Of a stretch of 15,661 nt of DNA, positions 7,165 to 13,151 are shown piece by piece. Numbering within the stretch: the first letter of the stretch is position 1; every line of letters begins with the position of its first letter. The notes under the pieces were generated by a model. It ran no database searches and was not told the origin of the DNA. It worked only from the letters and a program-made list of their open reading frames with translations. A program made the translations under genes and the position numbers. This DNA comes from Phycisphaerales bacterium UBA5793 (lineage in GTDB: Bacteria; Planctomycetota; Phycisphaerae; Phycisphaerales; UBA5793), in the NCBI GenBank assembly GCA_002418285.1, contig DIDT01000026.1:1-15661 (forward strand), written 5' to 3'.

Positions 7165-7772
7165 ACGATTCCAAGTCGGAAGAGCAACGCTGGGCCGAGT
7201 ACTACGCAGCCACTGAAACGCGGCCGCCGCGGGAGATGCTGATCAAGGCGCTCGAGTACGTGCCGCATGAGGGGCGAGCGATCGACCTCGGTTGCGGCGT
7301 CGGCCACGACACGATCGCGATGCTCCAGCACGGCCTGCACGTGACGGCGGTCGACGCTTCAGAAGAGGCAACGACACGAACCGTCAAACAGGCGCAGCAT
7401 CTGCATCTCAATCAGAAGTTGCAGGCGTTCACGCGTCGGTTCGAACAGGTGGTTTTCGGGACATATCACCTGATCAACGCGGAGTTCTGCCTGCCGTTCT
7501 GCGAACTCGAGCAGTTTCCCGGGTTGTGGCAGAGGATTCGCAATGCTTTGTTGCCCGGAGGTGTGTTCGCGGGGCAGTTCTTTGGCGTCAACGACCAGTG
7601 GGCGACGGAGCCCGGACATCACGCCGAGGTGTTCCTGAGCCGGGACGAGGTTGAGCAACTCATCGACGGCCTTGAGCGACTGCACTTCGAGGAAGTCGAG
7701 CGCGACGGGCACACCGCCACGGGCAAGCCCCGCTACTGGCATGTATTTCACATGGTGTTGAGGAAGCCGTAA
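7161..7772 (+). CDS. Class I SAM-dependent methyltransferase
   Basis: A 203-residue soluble protein with a Rossmann-type methyltransferase fold. Motif I is DLGCGVGHDT (42-51), the acidic end of beta 2 is Asp65 in VTAVDAS, and the post-motif LLPGGVFAGQFFG (130-142) is typical of class I enzymes. Overall it resembles the short TehB-like or thiopurine-methyltransferase-like group; the methyl acceptor cannot be told from sequence. The frame is open from 7113, inside the previous gene. The likely start is the GTG at 7161, with GGAAG at 7146-7150, overlapping the TGA of the cyclase-kinase gene as GTGA. That arrangement suggests translational coupling and a shared role. The - strand gene that follows is convergent, starting its stop 51 bp away. 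Family is sure; substrate is unknown. Confidence 0.88.
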   Translation: MNDSKSEEQRWAEYYAATETRPPREMLIKALEYVPHEGRAIDLGCGVGHDTIAMLQHGLHVTAVDASEEATTRTVKQAQHLHLNQKLQAFTRRFEQVVFGTYHLINAEFCLPFCELEQFPGLWQRIRNALLPGGVFAGQFFGVNDQWATEPGHHAEVFLSRDEVEQLIDGLERLHFEEVERDGHTATGKPRYWHVFHMVLRKP

Positions 7773-7823
7773 CCAGCGGGTGGTCGCTTCATCGCTCGCG
7801 TCTCGGGCGGGTGACGGGTCGCG

Positions 7824-8291
7824 TCAGTGTGCGTCTTCCTTCTTCTCTTCGATTGGTGGATCAGTTTCGCGTCCCTTGGTCACCCACTCGCGCAGGCCGC
7901 CGCGATACGTCTGCACTTCTTTGTAGCCGAACGCCATAAGTTTTTTGCTCATGGCCAGAGCAATGGGGTCTTCCCAGTCGAGGGCGTAGACGACGATGGT
8001 TCCCTTGTCCTTGAGGCGCTTGTCTTCGCGCACCGCGTCGGGCAGGGGGATGCTGATGGCGCCGGGGATGTGGGCCATCTCGTAGCGCTGCGCCGACCGG
8101 GCGTCGACGATCACGAGCGGCTTCTTCTCGCGCTTGGCGATGGCCTCCATGAGAGCCTTGTCCTCGATGTAGACGAGGTCGCCATCGTTGACCTTGGGCT
8201 GGCTGTTGCAGCCGGCGGCGAGCAGACAGAGTCCCAGAACGAAGGTGGGCATCAGAAACCGCCGGGCGGCACGAACGAGGAGCAGAATCAT
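7824..8291 (-). CDS. Rhodanese-fold lipoprotein lacking the catalytic cysteine
   Basis: From the ATG at 8291 this is a 155-residue protein with a lipoprotein signal peptide: basic residues, a hydrophobic run, then LLAAGC with the lipidated Cys at residue 28. The rest is a single rhodanese domain: VIVDARS, then HIPGAISIPL, and later GYKEVQTYRGGLREW, all hallmarks of the fold. The catalytic loop normally begins VVYC; here it reads VVYALDWEDP, so the sulfur-carrying Cys is Ala and sulfurtransferase activity is unlikely. Such domains may bind thiols or act as scaffolds. The frame also has an ATG at 8303, but AAAGG directly abuts that codon and is well placed (about 11 nt) for the ATG at 8291. The gene diverges from the DsbD-like/thioredoxin-like set, hinting at a shared envelope redox role (inference). 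Confidence 0.87.
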   Translation of the reverse strand: MILLLVRAARRFLMPTFVLGLCLLAAGCNSQPKVNDGDLVYIEDKALMEAIAKREKKPLVIVDARSAQRYEMAHIPGAISIPLPDAVREDKRLKDKGTIVVYALDWEDPIALAMSKKLMAFGYKEVQTYRGGLREWVTKGRETDPPIEEKKEDAH

Positions 8292-8490
8292 GGGAATGGC
8301 CATCCTTTCGCGAGCGTCTTTCCAGGTGAGGCGGAGGAGCCGGGGGCCGAGCGGCCACGGGACAGGGGTACTCTAAGCGCGAGACGGTCGTCCGAGCACG
8401 GGATCGGATCACGCGCCTGCATTGCGGACGCACACCGCAGCACTACCATTCCACGGCCGGCGCAGATTGAAGCCGAAAGGACCGTTGAAG

Positions 8491-9333
8491 ATGACATGGC
8501 AGCACCTGTTTTTCCCGGCGGCACTCGCCTTCGCGGCCGCGATCGCGCCAGGCGCCGCGGCGCAGCCCGAGCCTGAGAAGGTCAAGGTGGAGGTCTATGC
8601 CGACGTTCAGGCCATCGCCCCGGGGGCGACGTTCCACCTGGCCGTGCAGTACGACATTGAACCGGACTGGCACATCTACTGGGTCAATTCAGGCGACACG
8701 GGCTATGCGACGAGTCTTGAGATCGAGGCCCCCGACGGCTTTGTCATCGGCCCCGTCCAGTACCCCGGCCCCCACCGCTTCGGCCAGCCGGGTGACCTGG
8801 TCTCGTTCGGCCACGAAGGGCGGGCAACGTTCATCGTCGAGGTCAAGGCACCCGACACGCTCATCTCGGACGCCAAGTTGCGCTTTGAAACCCACTCCGA
8901 CTGGCTGGTGTGCAAGGAAGCGTGCGTCATGGGCAGTGCGGACCGGGCGATCGTCCTCAGGACCGTACCGATCATTGAGGATGTGAAGCCCGCCAATACC
9001 GCGCGCTTTGCCGCCGCGGCTGCTCGCATGCCGCGTGAACTGAAGGCACTGAAGACTGGTCGGCCTCACTGGCGGGGCAGCAAGTCCAGCCCGCGCTTCG
9101 TGGCCACCTTCCCGAAGGACGTGGAGTTCGACATCTTCCCCCTGCTCGCTGCGGACGTGAAGTATCACGATCCGGAGATTATCCAGCTCGACGACGGTTC
9201 AAGTCGGTTGTCGGTAACGTTCGATGTGAATGAGAGCCGCGTGTGGCCTGCCGGGCCGCGTTCGCTGGCGGTGCTGCGTGTCAAGAATGGCGATGAAGAG
9301 TTGTACTACGACCTCGTACCTGTGTTTGAATGA
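8491..9333 (+). CDS. Secreted DsbD N-terminal-domain protein (DsbC/DsbD-alpha-like)
   Basis: A 280-residue exported protein with a signal peptide (hydrophobic 6-23, likely cleaved after GAAA). Its body matches the Ig-like N-terminal domain of DsbD/ScsB reductases. It has the conserved WHIYWVNSGDTG stretch (60-71) and the cysteine pair CKEAC (Cys141, Cys145) after SDWLV, the redox site that passes electrons to periplasmic partners. The transmembrane and thioredoxin parts of full DsbD are absent, so it is a stand-alone domain that must obtain electrons from elsewhere or serve another role. Start: ATG at 8491 with GAAAGG at 8475-8480. A TGA at 9331-9333 overlaps the ATG of the next gene (ATGA), so the two are translated together. 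Family confidence is high; partner and direction of electron flow are unknown. Confidence 0.85.
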   Translation: MTWQHLFFPAALAFAAAIAPGAAAQPEPEKVKVEVYADVQAIAPGATFHLAVQYDIEPDWHIYWVNSGDTGYATSLEIEAPDGFVIGPVQYPGPHRFGQPGDLVSFGHEGRATFIVEVKAPDTLISDAKLRFETHSDWLVCKEACVMGSADRAIVLRTVPIIEDVKPANTARFAAAAARMPRELKALKTGRPHWRGSKSSPRFVATFPKDVEFDIFPLLAADVKYHDPEIIQLDDGSSRLSVTFDVNESRVWPAGPRSLAVLRVKNGDEELYYDLVPVFE

Positions 9334-10013
9334 GTGAACCCATGTCTGGCGCTGCCCACCATCTCGTTTCCCGTTTTTTGCTGCCGCTGCTGACCCTCGC
9401 GCTGCTTGCGGGGTGGTGCGGCGGGGCACGGAGCGCGGCCGCACAGGGCAAGCCTGTTGCCGTCGGTGATGTCGTACCCAGTTTCACGCTCACCGGCATC
9501 GATGGCAAAGAACGCCAACTGAGCGACTACAAGGGCAAGATCGTCATCCTCGAGTGGTTCAATCCGCAGTGCCCGTACGTCATCGACCAGTACACCAAGC
9601 GCACGCTCAAGACATTCGGCAACGACATGCAGCAGGCCGGCGTGATCTACCTCGCCATCAACTCCGCCGCGCCGGGCAAGCAGGGTGCGGGTGAAGAAGC
9701 CAACAAAGAGGCACGCGAGCGCTTCGGCATCCACTTCCCCATTCTGCTCGATGAGGACGGCAAAGTCGGGCGCCTGCTCGACGCGCGCTTCACGCCGCAG
9801 ATGTTCATCATCGACGGCAAGGGCGTGCTGCGGTACGCCGGGGCCCTGGACAACGCGCCGCTGGGCAAGGTCAACGAGTCGTACCCGGTCGGCAAAGGCA
9901 AGCAGCGCGGCGAGTATGTGAACTACGTCCGGCAGGCGTACGACGAACTCAAGGCCGACGAGGATGTGAGCACGCCGAAGACCAAGCCGTATGGCACGCG
10001 GGTGAGGTACTGA
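9330..10013 (+). CDS. Exported thioredoxin-fold / peroxiredoxin-like protein, single active-site Cys
   Basis: A 227-residue protein with a signal peptide (hydrophobic about 15-28, then GARSAAAQG) and an AhpC/TSA-Redoxin type domain. The beginning VGDVVPSFTLTGIDGKERQL (45-64) is typical of peroxiredoxin-like proteins. The active-site loop is WFNPQCPYV, with Cys81 present and the position of the second CxxC cysteine taken by Val84. The cis-Pro loop is FTPQMF (Pro156). This matches the 'PRX-like' group with an NPxCP loop found in many planctomycetes and related bacteria. It would act in the periplasm as a peroxidase or thiol-dependent partner. It is translationally coupled to the DsbD-like gene, whose product is a natural candidate to reduce it (inference). 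A second ATG at codon 5 is an alternative start. A possible membrane-anchor or lipobox Cys (Cys30, GWC) is not convincing. Confidence 0.87.
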   Translation: MSEPMSGAAHHLVSRFLLPLLTLALLAGWCGGARSAAAQGKPVAVGDVVPSFTLTGIDGKERQLSDYKGKIVILEWFNPQCPYVIDQYTKRTLKTFGNDMQQAGVIYLAINSAAPGKQGAGEEANKEARERFGIHFPILLDEDGKVGRLLDARFTPQMFIIDGKGVLRYAGALDNAPLGKVNESYPVGKGKQRGEYVNYVRQAYDELKADEDVSTPKTKPYGTRVRY

Positions 10014-10042
10014 AACCAGGCGGATTCCGCAGAGGCGCGCGG

Positions 10043-10594
10043 ATGTTGACGTCAGCGAAGATCTGTTGCCATACAACGCTCATCGTCGCGCTGACCGGTC
10101 AGGCCAGTTGCAGTTACTACGCGTATGACTCCACGCGCTTCTCCGGGGATGCAAGCATCACGGACCATGGTCCGTGGTCACCGCCGCCAAGGTGGACGAT
10201 CACGTTTCCACCCGTCCCGCTCGACAGGGATGGCGCATACGAATTCGTTGCGAGTGGACTTCCGAGGCATGATCTGTTTTTCGCATTGAGGCCAGCGGAC
10301 GACTCAATGAAGAGCGTGCTCGGCCAGACAACTGCTGCAGTCGACATCACGATCGAGGATGATCTCGGCAAGGTTCTCCTCGTTGGTGGCGGGCCACTAA
10401 ATCCGTTTGGAGCCCACTGGAAGCACTCAGAGCCGCAGGTTGACTTCCATCTGACCAAAAGCCCCGGTTTGGTTGACTATGCAACAGGTCGTACTTACAC
10501 ACTGCGCCTCACCATCACTGCTCCCAGCGAGGCAGAGCCGGGTCTTGCGGTGCATCCCGTGCTGTACGGGGGTGGAAATGAGTGGCTCCATTGA
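10043..10594 (+). CDS. Unrecognised small secreted, beta-rich protein
   Basis: I do not recognise this 183-residue protein. It has a short hydrophobic export segment (about 11-22) ending GQASC, so Cys23 might be lipidated, although Gln at -3 makes a poor lipobox. The mature part alternates polar and hydrophobic residues, as in a beta sandwich (WTITFPPVPL, AVDITIEDDL, TYTLRLTITAP), and carries a Pro/Trp-rich start (GPWSPPPRW) and a Gly-rich segment LLVGGGPLNPFG. It could belong to a DUF-type beta-sandwich lipoprotein family, which I cannot verify. The ATG at 10043 has GAGG (10032-10035) 7 nt upstream. It lies 29 bp after the thioredoxin-like gene on the same strand, so it is probably the last gene of that transcript. 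Its base composition looks somewhat less GC-rich than its neighbours. Confidence 0.65.
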   Translation: MLTSAKICCHTTLIVALTGQASCSYYAYDSTRFSGDASITDHGPWSPPPRWTITFPPVPLDRDGAYEFVASGLPRHDLFFALRPADDSMKSVLGQTTAAVDITIEDDLGKVLLVGGGPLNPFGAHWKHSEPQVDFHLTKSPGLVDYATGRTYTLRLTITAPSEAEPGLAVHPVLYGGGNEWLH

Positions 10595-10722
10595 ATGAAT
10601 CCCAGAGAGTCTCAGCGTCCGCTCGGTGGGTTGGAGTAGCACACGATAAGGGCCCGGCGTGCTCCATGATTGAGGGCATCGTGTGCGCGCACGCGTCGCG
10701 GCATGCAGGTTGGGACAAGGCT

Positions 10723-10752
10723 TTGCACAGGCCCGGCGACAGCGTGTACACA
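10723..10752 (+). promoter_or_regulatory. Weak candidate promoter before the oxidoreductase gene
   Basis: In the 258-bp gap before the oxidoreductase gene, TTGCAC (10723-10728) and TACACA (10747-10752) are separated by 18 bp. Each resembles the sigma70 boxes only partly. A perfect 10-bp palindrome GTGCGCGCAC lies upstream at 10683-10692. The rest of the gap holds nothing I can identify. The oxidoreductase start at 10853 has no Shine-Dalgarno. Confidence 0.18.
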
Positions 10753-10852
10753 CATCCTAACCTCCAACTTTTCTCCACGACTCACACCCAGCCCGCCGGG
10801 CCGCGCCCAGAGCGGCGGTCCCGACCTACCCGCGCGCGGTTACACTTCCCGC

Positions 10853-12022
10853 ATGGGTCTCATCGAGCACATTCCCGGGACGCAGCCGGTCATCAAGCCG
10901 CCGCGGCATCCGAAGGCGATTGGCGTCGGGGTGGTGGGACTGCACGAAGGGCGCACGCTGCTCATGGCGCTGGCGACGCGATGCGGGCATGTGTATCCGG
11001 TGGCGGGCTGCGATCTGAGCGGCGAAAAGATCGAGGCGAGTCGGCGGGAGTGGCCGGGTCTTTTCTACACGAACGACTACGACGCGATGCTGGCCCGGCC
11101 GGACGTCGGCATCGTGGCGATCTACACACCCGACAGCGAGCACGCGGGGCACATCATCAAGGCGTTCGAAGCGGGCAAGGATGTGATCTGCACGAAGCCG
11201 ATTGTGAACTCACTCGACGCGGCGCGACTGGTGCTCGAAGCGGGTCGACGCACGGGGCGGAAACTGATCGTCGGGCAAAGCACACGGTTCTTCGAGCCGT
11301 TCCGCCGCCAGCGCGCTGCGTTCGAGCGCGGCGAGTTTGGCGACGTTGAACTGGCCGACGCCCACTACATCCACCGAATGGACTGGTACTACCGCAAGAG
11401 CCCGTGGGCGGCGACGGATACCGACTGGGTGTTTCTCGGTCTGTCGCACCCGCTCGATCTGTTGCGGTGGTACCTCGGGTCGATCAGGAGCGTGCAGGCG
11501 ATCGGGTCGCGCTCGAAGATGGGCCGCGAATTCGGCGTCAAGGGGCGCGATGTGTACGTTGTGAATGTCGAGGCGGTCAGCGGCGCAATCGGCCGGGCCA
11601 TGGGGCACTACGGCTGTCATGAACTGCCGCGGGCCCGCAACTGCATCGAACTGATGCTCTACGGCAGCGCGGGCAGCAGCCTCGCGCAGTATCACGACAT
11701 GCGATACATCCACACAACGCCTGAGACGGATGCGAAGGAGAGCGCCGGCGGCTTCGATCCTGGCGCGCTGGGTGAAGTCGTGGAGGACTACCTCTACGCC
11801 GGGCGGCAGTATTACTTCAATTCCGAGGTGCACGGCATGCACTACGGCGAGTTCGCCAACTACGCCGACTACTTCGGCCGGGCACTGATCGAAGGCGCGC
11901 CGTATTTGCCCAATCTCGAGGAGGGCATCGAGACGTTGTGCCTGATGGAAGCCGTGCGGCAGAGTGCGGAGGCCAGGCAGCCCGTCGAAGTCGGACCAAT
12001 CCTCCAGTCAGTCGGTTTGTAG
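10853..12022 (+). CDS. Gfo/Idh/MocA-family NAD(P)-dependent oxidoreductase
   Basis: A 389-residue protein of the Gfo/Idh/MocA family, which oxidises or reduces sugars, inositols and related compounds with NAD(P). The nucleotide-binding start is GVGVVG (24-29) at the end of the first strand, and Asp54 in AGCDLS is at the end of the second strand. The family's EKP motif appears as TKP (114-116): the catalytic Lys115 is kept and the Glu is Thr. The second catalytic segment is GLSHPLDLLRW, with His199 and Asp202. No Tat or Sec signal is seen, so it should be cytoplasmic. The frame is open from 10670, but the upstream part is low-complexity; the ATG at 10853 starts about 20 residues before the Rossmann strand. 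It stands alone: the previous gene ends 258 bp before and the next is convergent, 24 bp away. The substrate is unknown. Confidence 0.9.
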   Translation: MGLIEHIPGTQPVIKPPRHPKAIGVGVVGLHEGRTLLMALATRCGHVYPVAGCDLSGEKIEASRREWPGLFYTNDYDAMLARPDVGIVAIYTPDSEHAGHIIKAFEAGKDVICTKPIVNSLDAARLVLEAGRRTGRKLIVGQSTRFFEPFRRQRAAFERGEFGDVELADAHYIHRMDWYYRKSPWAATDTDWVFLGLSHPLDLLRWYLGSIRSVQAIGSRSKMGREFGVKGRDVYVVNVEAVSGAIGRAMGHYGCHELPRARNCIELMLYGSAGSSLAQYHDMRYIHTTPETDAKESAGGFDPGALGEVVEDYLYAGRQYYFNSEVHGMHYGEFANYADYFGRALIEGAPYLPNLEEGIETLCLMEAVRQSAEARQPVEVGPILQSVGL

Positions 12023-12046
12023 CTTGCGCACTTTCGACTTCGCCGA

Positions 12047-12991
12047 CTACTCGTCGATTCGCTGCAGTGTGGTGGCCCTCTCCTGGTGCTCGTGCACATG
12101 TGGGTTCGGGAACTCGCCTTCCACCCAATAGTCCCAGTCATAATCGAGCACTCCGGTGCGCTGGACGAGTTCGCAGCGCTGCCGATCCCAGACATAGTGA
12201 AAGTCGCCTTTGTTCAGCTTGAACGCGGACCCCGCATCGCTGGAGTCCAGTTCCATGCTGACCTTCATGCCGATGACCACGTGCCGGGAATCTTGCCCAA
12301 CTGCTGAGAACTCGTGTGTGTACGTCCAGTACCCAATTCCCTCGACCTGCCGCGCGCCTCTCTCCCGCCAGGGTTTGGCGACGTCGCGAACTCGTGCTTC
12401 CCGTCCGACGTGCCAGAGATCTTCGAAGAGATCCGCAAGTCCTTCGCTGTTGTATTGTGCGACGAGATCTTCGAGCGACACGACGCGCCGGATCGCGTCG
12501 CACGCCACTGCTGTGCCGTCGACGCTGGCCGGATCAATCCCTCCAGACGCGTCGGCGTGACACTTCACGGTCGATTCAGCGAGCAGTCGAAGCGCACCCG
12601 TGATGGCGGCATCGGTCTGCGGATCCGGCAGCTTGTGTTTCGAGTCAAAGTGGTACGCTTCACCGAGAAAGTTGCCGGAGGCAATGAGATGGTCATACGT
12701 CATTGTCAGATCCGCCGAGCCATCCTCAAAGACCCTGCTGACGGTGAGCCGCAGATTCGCTTCGGAGCGGCTGGTGCGGACTCGGACTTGTTCAGCGCGT
12801 GTCTGCGTTGTCGAGGAGTCTGCCACGAACCTGTACGATGCAACCCGCCCTTGCTGGAATCGCGGACCGAAATAAACGTCGCCGCTGGGCGACGCGACGG
12901 GCGGCTGCTGGGCGCAACCTGTCCCCAGGGAGGCCAGAAGCAGGATCAGCCCGAAACGCCGCAGCCTGTCCTGTGGTTTCACACGCTCCAT
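12047..12991 (-). CDS. Unrecognised lipoprotein
   Basis: A 314-residue protein with a lipoprotein signal: basic MERVKPQDRLRR, a hydrophobic run, then LGTGC, with the lipidated Cys at residue 26. The mature part begins with a Pro/Ser-rich linker. A beta-rich region follows (for example RVASYRFVAD, then SEANLRLTVSRVFEDGSADLTM) that resembles the opening of secreted proteins measuring or binding ligands, then a helical middle and a Trp/Tyr-rich end (LDYDWDYW). Two Cys (in VKCHA and VACDA) and one near the C-terminus (RCEL) remain after export. I cannot assign a family. The frame begins with a GTG at 13003 and has ATGs at 12997 and 12991; GGAG sits 6 nt before the ATG at 12991, so I prefer that start. 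It is convergent with the oxidoreductase and divergent from the DUF4159 gene. Confidence 0.7.
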   Translation of the reverse strand: MERVKPQDRLRRFGLILLLASLGTGCAQQPPVASPSGDVYFGPRFQQGRVASYRFVADSSTTQTRAEQVRVRTSRSEANLRLTVSRVFEDGSADLTMTYDHLIASGNFLGEAYHFDSKHKLPDPQTDAAITGALRLLAESTVKCHADASGGIDPASVDGTAVACDAIRRVVSLEDLVAQYNSEGLADLFEDLWHVGREARVRDVAKPWRERGARQVEGIGYWTYTHEFSAVGQDSRHVVIGMKVSMELDSSDAGSAFKLNKGDFHYVWDRQRCELVQRTGVLDYDWDYWVEGEFPNPHVHEHQERATTLQRIDE

Positions 12992-13018
12992 CCGCATCTC
13001 CACTAATCCAGACGATGC

Positions 13019-13043
13019 TTGACATCAAACGCCCCGGCGTCAA
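13019..13043. promoter_or_regulatory. Nested inverted repeats with -35-like boxes in a divergent spacer
   Basis: Between the lipoprotein gene and the DUF4159 gene, a perfect TTGACA lies at 13019-13024. TTGACG is read on the opposite strand at 13043-13038. The two form an inverted pair (TTGAC ... GTCAA) around an inner ACGCC-CC-GGCGT hairpin (13029-13040). No good -10 box follows at 17 bp on either strand (AATCGG on +, AAGCAT on -). It could be a two-way promoter with an operator, or chance in GC-rich DNA. The rest of this 160-bp spacer shows nothing clear. Confidence 0.25.
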
Positions 13044-13151
13044 TCGGCGGACTCGAATCGTGGCCGTGCGCCGACGCATCACCTGGTGAGTGTCTATCGT
13101 TCTTCGGCGAACCCGCCAGCGATGCTCGCTGCGTTCATCCAGAATCCTGCC

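Noticed and set aside
8292..8490. Divergent spacer between the rhodanese-like and DsbD-like genes searched for promoters
   Set aside because: The best pair on the + strand (TTGCGG and TACCAT, 16 bp apart) matches only 3 of 6 and 4 of 6. No repeat or hairpin supports a regulatory site.
10020..10030. 11-bp palindrome GCGGATTCCGC between the thioredoxin-like gene and the next gene
   Set aside because: The loop is a single base, there is no T-run, and it is short enough to occur by chance in GC-rich DNA.
12314..13006. 230-codon open frame on the + strand
   Set aside because: It is antisense to the lipoprotein gene, which has a proper signal peptide, lipobox and GGAG site.
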